The notes under the pieces were generated by a model, which was not told the DNA's origin, searched no databases, and saw nothing but the letters and a program-made list of their open reading frames with translations. A stretch of DNA of 64,000 nt from Paenibacillus xylanexedens (lineage in GTDB: Bacteria > Bacillota > Bacilli > Paenibacillales > Paenibacillaceae). Location of the stretch: contig NZ_VEBF01000009.1 in the NCBI RefSeq assembly GCF_007676705.1, positions 62,001 to 126,000 of the forward strand, read 5' to 3'. Of this stretch, positions 35,989 through 42,722 are shown piece after piece (position 1 is the first letter of the stretch; every line of letters starts with the position of its first letter). A program made the translations under genes and the position numbers.

Positions 35989-36408
35989 ATGTTAGTAGGA
36001 AAAGGTGCAGTACGTGAAATGTCCAATGATATCGACAAGGTCATCAGAGAAATTGATCAGATTACACAATCCAAAATTGACCGTGTGGCGGATAAAATCG
36101 ATTCTGAGTTGAACTCTTGTGGCCGTGAGCTTGCCAATGCAGCTACTACGCTCACTCAAATTAAGCCTTTGATTGACAGATTAGTCGCACAGGTTGGACA
36201 AGATGCCCCCGATCATGTACAGGTACTTGTGACATCCATTGCACAGGAAGTCATGTCCAAAGTTATCGCTACTACTGGCAACATCGATGAAGTTCAAAAA
36301 AATATCAAAGACGTGGACAAACTTACAAACGAAATTGATAATCTTACGGACGAGATTGACAAATTGACTGATAAAATTGACGAAATTACAGATAAATATC
36401 AGAAATAA
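35989..36408 (+). CDS. heptad-repeat helical protein
   Basis: A 139-residue soluble protein that is wholly helical. The C-terminus has four near-identical heptads at residues 110-137 (DKLTNEI, DNLTDEI, DKLTDKI, DEITDKY), giving a regular coiled coil with I/L at the core. The N-terminal DIDKVIREIDQITQSKIDRVADKI has similar periodicity. ATG 35989 follows GGGGGAG. It precedes another helical protein by 13 bases, so the two are co-translated. A bacterial cell-envelope, T7-secretion-like or phage-type role can be imagined, but nothing in the sequence settles it. Confidence 0.7.
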   Translation: MLVGKGAVREMSNDIDKVIREIDQITQSKIDRVADKIDSELNSCGRELANAATTLTQIKPLIDRLVAQVGQDAPDHVQVLVTSIAQEVMSKVIATTGNIDEVQKNIKDVDKLTNEIDNLTDEIDKLTDKIDEITDKYQK

Positions 36409-36421
36409 GGAGGTTTGTTCT

Positions 36422-36769
36422 GTGAGTGATTACACACCACCTGTAGGTCAGCCCAATTACATATCTGGTGGATGGGGCAATAAACAAGCTAAAGAAACGG
36501 CTTTAAAAATAGACCATATTGCTGACAAAGCTAAATTTGGCATTGAGATGCTTGGAACAGGATTAAATGGTATAGATGCTATAGAAAAAGAATTAATTGA
36601 GATTTCACATGCATCTCAGCCTCCTACACAAGAACAGATTCGGTCCATGGCTCATCGTCTCGATGCACATCAGAAGCAGCTGCAAATGGCCTTAGATCGA
36701 ATTAAAGATATGATGACGGATATAGAAAGAGAAACCGATGCGATCCAAAAGCCGCGTACATCATGGTAA
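36422..36769 (+). CDS. hypothetical helical protein, partner of the upstream gene
   Basis: A 115-residue protein from GTG 36422, 8 nt after AAGGAGG. A proline-rich start (SDYTPPVGQPNYISGGWGN) is followed by helices (ALKIDHIADKAKFGIEML, IEKELIEISHAS, RLDAHQKQLQMALDRIKD). No cysteine, signal or membrane segment. Its size and its all-helical content recall ESX/WXG-like or chaperone-like proteins, yet there is no clear WXG turn. It forms a two-gene unit with the heptad protein, ended by a terminator. Function unknown. Confidence 0.7.
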   Translation: MSDYTPPVGQPNYISGGWGNKQAKETALKIDHIADKAKFGIEMLGTGLNGIDAIEKELIEISHASQPPTQEQIRSMAHRLDAHQKQLQMALDRIKDMMTDIERETDAIQKPRTSW

Positions 36770-36800
36770 TTTAGAATAGTAGTTAATGGATTATGAATAA

Positions 36801-36828
36801 AAAGAGAGGGTGATTCCTCTCTTTTTTT
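36801..36828 (+). terminator. intrinsic terminator
   Basis: AAAGAGAGG (36801-36809) pairs with CCTCTCTTT (36816-36824), then a T-tract. Confidence 0.88.
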
Positions 36829-36900
36829 ATTTTCATTTTATTCCCGAAATTCATCCTTGAATCTCCTGTAACTGGAGGTTTTAAGATTGGCATTATAAAG

Positions 36901-37079
36901 ATTGAACTAAACCCTATTTACACTTGCCACTTCGATGACAGAACAACCTTCTGATCGCTGTTATCCCCTGATTTTGTGAATCAATTTTCAAAGGTGAAAA
37001 TCTGGGGATAAAGGCGAACGCATCCGCTTCTTCAGGTTATTTCTGTCCTCTACGTTCTCGTGTAAATGTTTAGTTCAAT
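36901..37079. repeat. 179-bp foldback (MITE-like) element
   Basis: The ends are inverted copies: ATTGAACTAAAC at 36901-36912 and GTTTAGTTCAAT at 37068-37079. Similarity continues inward on both arms (TTTACAC, GACAGAA, then TTATCCCC and GATTTT, mirrored by AAAATC and GGGGATAA), so almost the whole piece can fold into one hairpin. It contains no gene. Confidence 0.7.
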
Positions 37080-37149
37080 TTTATATGAGAGCTGCCGCAA
37101 ATAGAATCATTCCAATTCTTTCCGCGGCAGAAAGGGAGGCTTTAAGCAT

Positions 37150-38679
37150 ATGAGGACAATAGAATGGATTTATCTTATTTTCAACCTGCTTATATTCGTG
37201 GGGGGAATTGGGATTGGGAGACAGAATCATAAGTTTCGGATAATGGCATGGGGTGGGTTCGCCATATCGGGTGTGTTGTTAATCATCCATAGTGTGGTGG
37301 AAGGACTACGTTGGCCGATGATTCCAGCGTATCTGCTCACGTTGGTTCCACTGGCAGTGTTATTTACAAAAGCAAGACGCCAGCAACAGTCAGGTGCAAC
37401 CTCGCTGAACAGCAAAGGTTCCCTGGTATCTGCTTCGACATCGCCTGTGGCGGGGAAATTCGGACGTGTTCGAATCATTACAACGTCTCTGCTAGTTTTG
37501 GTATACGCTGTTGTAAGCATTGGCTTGCCGCTGCTGTTCCCGGTGTTTTCGTTTGCCAAGCCAGCAGGTCCCTATGGAATTGGAACGGTATCCTACGACT
37601 GGACAGATAGCAGCCGGGAGGAACTTCTGACGAGTAACAGCGGAGAGAAACGGGAGCTGATGGTACAGATCTGGTATCCAACGAATCCAGACGCAGAGGG
37701 CCAAGCAGCCCATTATGTTAATAAGCCGGAGATCTACGGGACAGCCTTCAATGAAGTGCTGAAGCTACCAAAGCTTTTATTTTCCAGTCTGAGTCAGGTT
37801 AGAACGCATGCGATACAGGAAGCTCAATTATCTGATGCCGAAGCCGAGTACCCGGTTGTTCTTTTCTCTCATGGTCTGCATGGGTATGAAAATCAGAATA
37901 CGTTCCAGGTCGAGCAGCTGGTCAGTCAAGGTTACATTGTCGTAGGCATCAATCACACGTATAGCAGTCTGGTGTCTGTATTCCCGGATGGGCGTGTGGC
38001 GCAGTTTGAATCCGAAGGGAAAGAAGGCTTTGAGCAGCTGCAGTTCAGTTACATGGACAAGTTGAATGAGACATGGGTGAAGGATGCACAGTTTGTACTG
38101 GATGAGGTGGAGAAGTTGGCTGAGGGAGACCCAAGTGGACGCTTTACCGGACATATGGATTTGGACAACATCGGCATGTTTGGGCATTCATTTGGCGGAG
38201 CAACGACAGTACAGATGTTAATGGATGATCCGCGTGTGAAGGCAGGCATGAATATGGACGGCGTATTGTTTGGCGAGAAGCGTATTCCTGCCGAAGGTGT
38301 AGGCAAGCCATTTCTCATGATGAGTGCAGACTCAACCGTTGCAGGGACAAGTGTCATGAGTGACGAAGAAATTGCTGCGATGGGCACAACTCGTCCGGAA
38401 GCCGAGAAGTACTATGAGGAAGTGTACGATCGCTATGAACCGGTAACCGCAGGAGGGAACTACTGGATGGAGCTGACTAACACCAAACATCTGAGTTTCT
38501 CGGATCTCTACCTGATCTCTCCACTGCTCGAATGGACGCAGGGTGTAGATGCGCGGGGGACACAACAGTTGGTCAACGATACGACGATTGATTTCTTCAA
38601 CCACTACTTGAAAGGGCAACCGCTCCATATGGACAAGGAAGTGGGAGAGCACGAATTCTATTCGTTAAAAAAAGGCTAA
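37150..38679 (+). CDS. membrane-anchored PAF-acetylhydrolase-like alpha/beta hydrolase
   Basis: A 509-residue protein. Residues 1-75 hold three hydrophobic segments and a fourth spans about 115-140, so the catalytic domain is likely presented outside. The domain resembles platelet-activating-factor acetylhydrolase/dienelactone-hydrolase relatives: an LFSHGLHGYENQ oxyanion strand, GMFGHSFGGAT as nucleophile elbow, and TNTKHLSFSDL with the histidine. ATG 37150 follows GGGAGG. The ester cleaved is unknown; phospholipid-like or short acyl esters are the family norm. Confidence 0.85.
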   Translation: MRTIEWIYLIFNLLIFVGGIGIGRQNHKFRIMAWGGFAISGVLLIIHSVVEGLRWPMIPAYLLTLVPLAVLFTKARRQQQSGATSLNSKGSLVSASTSPVAGKFGRVRIITTSLLVLVYAVVSIGLPLLFPVFSFAKPAGPYGIGTVSYDWTDSSREELLTSNSGEKRELMVQIWYPTNPDAEGQAAHYVNKPEIYGTAFNEVLKLPKLLFSSLSQVRTHAIQEAQLSDAEAEYPVVLFSHGLHGYENQNTFQVEQLVSQGYIVVGINHTYSSLVSVFPDGRVAQFESEGKEGFEQLQFSYMDKLNETWVKDAQFVLDEVEKLAEGDPSGRFTGHMDLDNIGMFGHSFGGATTVQMLMDDPRVKAGMNMDGVLFGEKRIPAEGVGKPFLMMSADSTVAGTSVMSDEEIAAMGTTRPEAEKYYEEVYDRYEPVTAGGNYWMELTNTKHLSFSDLYLISPLLEWTQGVDARGTQQLVNDTTIDFFNHYLKGQPLHMDKEVGEHEFYSLKKG

Positions 38680-38685
38680 ACATAA

Positions 38686-38726
38686 AAATGGAAGGAGACT
38701 GAGGTTCAGTCTTCTTCCATTTGTTG
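38686..38726. terminator. bidirectional terminator, overlaps the merR stop
   Basis: AAATGGAAG..AGACTGA (38686-38702) pairs with TCAGTCT..CTTCCATTT (38706-38722), between the converging hydrolase and merR genes; the merR stop codon lies in the right arm. Confidence 0.8.
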
Positions 38727-39689
38727 TAATCGTAACTGCATGCCTTCCTGCAACAGGTTAATGCCATCTACAATCTGGCTCCATTCAGGATTCATCACCT
38801 TGCACAGTTTGTTAAAACGCAGAATGCGATCCGTCACGGAGTCCAGCATATATTGAGCCTGTTTGCGAAAAAATACTTCAGGTGCTTCCGCATGCTCGAC
38901 ACTTGCATACATCAACACAAAGTCCCACACCATGCTTTGCACAGCAGGGCTATCGCTGGCCCAACGTTTGTCCAGCGCTTCGGCAGTGCGAATGCGAATT
39001 GCTTCCATTTTCTTCACCCAGACGTCTGCTTCGACTTGTGGCTGATTCGCCATAATGAAGAACGGAACCTCCAGCCGAGCCAGATCTGCCCAATAGGCAG
39101 GATCATTGATCAGTTCCTGGATTTCCTTCCAGGCCAGTGTCTGCTGAGCTGTCAGTTTCGTATCTTTCATCATGTATTTATCGAAAAAGTGCAGGAACGA
39201 AACTCTCCAATCCTGCGGAATGCTGTCCAGTAGATGAGATTCGTCCACCTTGGCAGCAACGAATTGTTTTCGACTGCTCGCATGGGCCGTTAGGGATTCA
39301 ACCAGACTGGAGATATAGGTGAGAGACTGATCCGAGTGCAGTGAAGTTTCTTCTTCATGCTGCTTCGCTTGTTGCAAAATGGAGAGCATGGAATTCATCG
39401 TGCCGATCTGGGTTTCCAAGGCTTCAATCTGCAGATCCAGCGCCTGTGCTACTGCCAGTTCACCAGACATGAGCTTTCGAATATCCGGTATGCTGAAATT
39501 CAGATAACGAAGCGTTGTAATGAGTTCAAGTTGCCATAGGTCTTGTGTTGTATAGAGTCGATGCCCGCCTTCCGTATGACTGGAGGGTTGTAAGAGTTCA
39601 ATCTCATCGTAATAACGGATCGTTTTCACCGTGGAGCCGATCAGTTTGGCTGCTTCACCGATGGAATAGGGTTCTTTGTTTGCATTCAA
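38706..39689 (-). CDS. MerR-family regulator, intact copy
   Basis: A 327-residue regulator. The N-terminal winged helix reads YSIGEAAKLIGSTVKTIRYYDEIELLQPSS, with the wing HRLYTTQDLWQLELI, then a dimerisation helix (ALDLQIEALETQIGTMNSML) and a long C-terminal helical domain resembling TipA-type antibiotic-sensing effector domains. I prefer TTG 39689, because AGGTGA lies 6 nt upstream; GTG 39698 overlaps that site. It sits under a 19-bp-spacer promoter that it probably controls itself. Its first third is duplicated at 41129-41484. Confidence 0.85.
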   Translation of the reverse strand: MNANKEPYSIGEAAKLIGSTVKTIRYYDEIELLQPSSHTEGGHRLYTTQDLWQLELITTLRYLNFSIPDIRKLMSGELAVAQALDLQIEALETQIGTMNSMLSILQQAKQHEEETSLHSDQSLTYISSLVESLTAHASSRKQFVAAKVDESHLLDSIPQDWRVSFLHFFDKYMMKDTKLTAQQTLAWKEIQELINDPAYWADLARLEVPFFIMANQPQVEADVWVKKMEAIRIRTAEALDKRWASDSPAVQSMVWDFVLMYASVEHAEAPEVFFRKQAQYMLDSVTDRILRFNKLCKVMNPEWSQIVDGINLLQEGMQLRLQQMEED

Positions 39690-39842
39690 CGAGATCACCT
39701 CATGTTCTATTATACAATCTCCAGTTAGGGGAGATTCAATGTTAGACGGTTGTCAGGGAATCTGGGTAGCTTAGTTTAAATAACGCCCAACTCGGTTACA
39801 AAGGAAAGCATTTACGCAAATTTAATTCACAACAAATAAAAA
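39334..39842. repeat. duplicated block, left copy
   Basis: This block (5' third of merR, its promoter and the spacer beyond) recurs at 41129-41646 in the same orientation. The coding part is almost identical, while the spacer beyond the promoter has diverged before matching again at GGTTACAAAGGAAAG. Confidence 0.85.
39709..39739 (-). promoter_or_regulatory. MerR-type promoter with 19-bp spacer
   Basis: On the minus strand -35 TTGAAT (39739-39734) and -10 TATAAT (39714-39709) are 19 bp apart. A dyad (AATCTCC and GGAGATT) fills the spacer, as expected for promoters that MerR proteins untwist. Confidence 0.8.
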
Positions 39843-39900
39843 AGACAGGGAGACGAGCGTGCCGTTATAGTAAAAATAAAGAGGATCGGATATGATTAAG

Positions 39901-39934
39901 TAGGTAAATTAGAGAGTTATACATAATTTACCTA
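39901..39934. promoter_or_regulatory. 11-bp inverted repeat ahead of the stalk-domain gene
   Basis: TAGGTAAATTA (39901-39911) and TAATTTACCTA (39924-39934) form a perfect dyad with a 12-nt spacer, 24 bases before the start codon. It could be an operator or a leader hairpin. Confidence 0.5.
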
Positions 39935-39957
39935 TATTAAAGAAAAGAGGGACTTAT

Positions 39958-40671
39958 ATGAGTTTAATGAAAAAGATGAAGTACGGTGTAACTGGTTTTA
40001 CTCTTGGAGCCGTTTTTTTTGGTGGAATTGCTTTTGGAGCTACAACAAAGATTGAAGTTAGCTTGGATCAGATCAAGTTTATTGTAGATAATGTAGACAA
40101 GACACCTTTAAATGGAAAATTCAATAACAATGGCACTAGTGTTCCAGCATCGCTTTCTTACAGCGGAACAACTTACGTACCTTTGAAAATGGTTGGGAAC
40201 ATGGTAGGCAAAGAGGTTGCTTGGGAAGGAAAAACAAAATCGGTCCTGATTGGAGATGTAGTCGGAGAACAAAAGTCTTTAACCGACTTGCCACCGTTAA
40301 AGGTATCCTCAGGAGAAATTAAAACTAATGCAAGGATGGAAGTTAAAGGTACAAGGTATACTAATGGAATTAGTACACTTGTATCGGCCTATGATCCTGG
40401 CGTGCTGTCACAAAGTTACAATTTAAATGGACAATACAAGCAGTTTAATTTTGGGTATGCTTCAATTGGCACAGGTGGATCGCTTGGTCAAATATCAGTC
40501 TATGGAGATGGAGAAGAGTTATGGACCGGAAATGCTGTAACAGGCGTTGGTTTGAATGAGGCTTCTGTTTCCGTCAAAGGAGTACAGGAATTAGAAATCA
40601 GATTTGAGAATCAAAAAGACGAGTATACATATACAGACATAGCTATTATAAATCCCGTCTTGATCAAATAA
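39958..40671 (+). CDS. stalk-domain exported protein with NPCBM-like domain
   Basis: A 237-residue exported protein. A signal-like N-terminus (YGVTGFTLGAVFFGGIAFGA) precedes a copper-amine-oxidase-N-like stalk domain at about 30-100 (VPASLSYSGTTYVPLKMVGNMVGKEVAWE). The C-terminal half (LNGQYKQFNFGYASIGTGG, ELWTGNAV, VQELEIRFEN) resembles NPCBM/NEW2 carbohydrate-binding jelly rolls. Likely an extracellular glycan-binding protein. ATG 39958 follows GAGGG. It lies between the two copies of the merR block and so seems to belong to the inserted segment. Confidence 0.8.
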   Translation: MSLMKKMKYGVTGFTLGAVFFGGIAFGATTKIEVSLDQIKFIVDNVDKTPLNGKFNNNGTSVPASLSYSGTTYVPLKMVGNMVGKEVAWEGKTKSVLIGDVVGEQKSLTDLPPLKVSSGEIKTNARMEVKGTRYTNGISTLVSAYDPGVLSQSYNLNGQYKQFNFGYASIGTGGSLGQISVYGDGEELWTGNAVTGVGLNEASVSVKGVQELEIRFENQKDEYTYTDIAIINPVLIK

Positions 40672-40684
40672 GTTCGAACAGCAT

Positions 40685-40750
40685 AAGGGGCTTAGACTAG
40701 CGGGACTAAGAAGGCCAAAAACGCTGCCTTAGATCCGCTATAAGCCCTTG
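40685..40750. repeat. long imperfect hairpin, REP-like
   Basis: About 28 near-contiguous pairs: AAGGGGCTTA with TAAGCCCTT (one bulged G), AGCGG with CCGCT, and CTAAGAAGGC with GCCTTAG. No T-run follows, so it is not a simple terminator. Confidence 0.55.
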
Positions 40751-40787
40751 ATTGTTACTCAGCCACGGAGCGAAGGTCAAAATCAAA

Positions 40788-40828
40788 TTCACAAAAAAGA
40801 ACCGGCAAGCCGGTTCTTTTTTTGTGAA
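40788..40828. terminator. bidirectional terminator
   Basis: Perfect 19-bp arms (40788-40806 and 40809-40827) with a core AGAACCGGC / GCCGGTTCT flanked by A- and T-tracts. Confidence 0.85.
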
Positions 40829-40831
40829 TTT

Positions 40832-41012
40832 CTTTGCGTCGACGATTCTACGTGTCGCTGTCTTCTCCTGTAATTTTCAGATCCGCTTTCGACCGACCCG
40901 CTGCCTTCAGAAAAACACGTAGAAACTGGATCAGCAAGCGAGTCGGTGACGAAAGTTTCTCGTTGAAAATTACATACGAAGATAGCAATACATGCTAGAT
41001 CGGTGCGCAAAG
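40832..41012. repeat. 181-bp foldback sequence
   Basis: Both halves can be aligned as reverse complements. CTTTGCG (40832-40838) matches CGCAAAG (41006-41012), TGTAATTTTCA matches TGAAAATTACA, and ACCGACCCGCT is close to AGCGAGTCGGT near the centre. There is also a TTCTACGTGT/ACACGTAGAA pair. It has no gene and separates the terminator from the truncated merR. Confidence 0.55.
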
Positions 41013-41128
41013 AAAATATGTTCAAAGGATTTCGCTCAGATCGCTTGAGCTGCCGAGAGCGGCGCCTAAAGTTAGACGAGCAAGCCTGAAAGGCAAACCC
41101 AAAACTGGAGAGAAGGCTAAGCCACAAA

Positions 41129-41484
41129 GAGTGCAGTGAAGTTTCTTCTTCATGCTGCTTCGCTTGTTGCAAAATGGAGAGCATGGAATTCATCGTGCCG
41201 ATCTGGGTTTCCAAGGCTTCAATCTGCAGATCCAGCGCCTGTGCTACTGCCAGTTCACCGGACATGAGCTTTCGAATATCCGGTATGCTGAAATTCAGAT
41301 AACGAAGCGTTGTAATGAGTTCAAGTTGCCATAGGTCTTGTGTTGTATAGAGTCGATGCCCGCCTTCCGTATGACTGGAGGGTTGTAAGAGTTCAATCTC
41401 ATCGTAATAACGGATCGTTTTCACCGTGGAGCCGATTAGTTTGGCTGCTTCACCGATGGAATAGGGTTCTTTGTTTGCATTCAA
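41129..41484 (-). pseudogene. truncated second copy of merR
   Basis: The first 118 or so residues are identical to the intact MerR at 38706-39689: the whole DNA-binding domain and dimerisation helix up to QAKQHEEETSLHS. The frame then runs into unrelated foldback and terminator sequence. TTG 41484, ribosome binding site and 19-bp-spacer promoter are all kept (only a few base changes), so a DNA-binding fragment could still be made and compete with the full regulator. The dyad has changed from AATCTCC to AACCTCC in its left arm. Confidence 0.85.
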
Positions 41485-41503
41485 CGAGATCACCTCATGT
41501 TCT

Positions 41504-41534
41504 ATTATACAACCTCCAGTTAGAGGAGATTCAA
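41504..41534 (-). promoter_or_regulatory. second MerR-type promoter
   Basis: The same -35 TTGAAT and -10 TATAAT with 19-bp spacer as the intact copy. The dyad arms are now AACCTCC and GGAGATT. Confidence 0.7.
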
Positions 41535-41695
41535 TCCCGGAATAGTTGCCAAGGAAATGTAGCAGGTCCAGTTTAAATTCCACCCATCTCGGTTACAAAG
41601 GAAAGAGTGCAACTTTTACGCAAATTAAATTCACAACAAATAAAAATATGTTTATGCGATGGGTATCGTGTAAATAAACGAGGAGGAAATTGAAC

Positions 41696-42598
41696 ATGGC
41701 GAATCAAGACCAGCACACCATGCAAGATCCAACGACCCAATATCCGAAGGCTACACCAGAGTGGAAACAGCAACAGGATGAGCCGGGACTCCAGCGTGAG
41801 ATGACTCCTGTTCCTGATGCGGGTGAGAAAAGTTATAAAGGAAGTGGACGTCTAACAGGACGCAAAGCGGTTGTGACCGGAGCCGACAGCGGAATTGGTC
41901 GGGCGGCAGCGATTGCTTTTGCCCGTGAAGGTGCAGATGTTGTTCTGGCTTATCTGCCAGAAGAGGAAGCAGATGCGCAGGAAGTCGTTAAGCTGATTGA
42001 GGAAGCTGGGCGTAAAGCGATCAAAATGCCAGGCGACCTGAAGGATGAGAAATACTGCGAGAAACTCATTGAATCTGCGGTAAAAGAGCTTGGCGGGATT
42101 GATATCCTTGCTAACGTGGCGGGTAAGCAGCAGTATGTGGAGCAGATTGCGGATCTGACCACCGAGCAATTCGATGCGACGTTCAAAACGAATGTCTATT
42201 CCATGTTCTGGCTCTGCAAAGCAGCTGTAAAACACATGAAGCCGGGCAGCTCCATTATCAACACGTCTTCCATTCAAGCGTATAGTCCTTCCCCAATCCT
42301 CTTGGATTATGCTACTACGAAGGCGTCGATCAATACGTTCAGCAAAGCATTGGCTCAACAGGTGGGTAGCAAAGGAATTCGTGTCAACGTTGTTGCTCCA
42401 GGTCCAGTTTGGACACCGCTTCAGGTTGTGGGTGGACAACCAGTTGAGAAGCTGGCTGAGTTTGGCTCCAATACACCACTTGGCCGTGCAGGACAACCTG
42501 CTGAGATGGCTCCAGCCTTTGTGTTCCTAGCGAGCCAGGAATCCAGCTATGTGAGCGGCGAGACACTGAATGCTAACGGCGGTACAGTTAGTCCGTAA
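41696..42598 (+). CDS. short-chain dehydrogenase/reductase, YhdF/YghA-like
   Basis: A 300-residue NAD(P)-dependent oxidoreductase. An N-terminal extension of about 45 residues rich in Q, P and D precedes the Rossmann core with TGADSGIGRA. Next come NVAGKQQY, the catalytic Ser in IINTSSIQAYSPS, the YATTK pair and VNVVAPGPVWTPL. The extension is typical of the stress-linked YhdF/YghA branch, often called general stress or glucose-1-dehydrogenase-like. ATG 41696 is preceded by GAGGAGGAAA. It is divergent from merR in the presumed ancestral order, so MerR may control it. Confidence 0.9.
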   Translation: MANQDQHTMQDPTTQYPKATPEWKQQQDEPGLQREMTPVPDAGEKSYKGSGRLTGRKAVVTGADSGIGRAAAIAFAREGADVVLAYLPEEEADAQEVVKLIEEAGRKAIKMPGDLKDEKYCEKLIESAVKELGGIDILANVAGKQQYVEQIADLTTEQFDATFKTNVYSMFWLCKAAVKHMKPGSSIINTSSIQAYSPSPILLDYATTKASINTFSKALAQQVGSKGIRVNVVAPGPVWTPLQVVGGQPVEKLAEFGSNTPLGRAGQPAEMAPAFVFLASQESSYVSGETLNANGGTVSP

Positions 42599-42649
42599 AC
42601 GACGAATATAAAATGCCTATGGATCATGACCAGCGATTATAGGCCAGTT

Positions 42650-42700
42650 AAACAAAGAACTCCATTCCCGATAAAGGTGAATGGAGTTCTTTGTTTTTAT
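42650..42700. terminator. bidirectional terminator
   Basis: Perfect 18-bp arms AAACAAAGAACTCCATTC (42650-42667) and the complementary 42679-42696, then TTTTTAT. Confidence 0.9.
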
Positions 42701-42722
42701 AGTATTTTTTATGATTATGGGT

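Larger units (their letters stand above)
41129..41646. repeat. duplicated block, right copy
   Basis: Direct repeat of 39334-39842, offset 1,795 bases at the left and 1,797 after a small indel. The two copies bracket a 1.3-kb segment that carries the stalk-domain gene and the foldback sequence. Confidence 0.85.

Noticed and set aside
40789..41583. A 264-residue MerR-like frame as an intact second gene
   Set aside because: Only the first third is MerR. The tail is a read-through of foldback and terminator DNA, so I call it a truncated copy.
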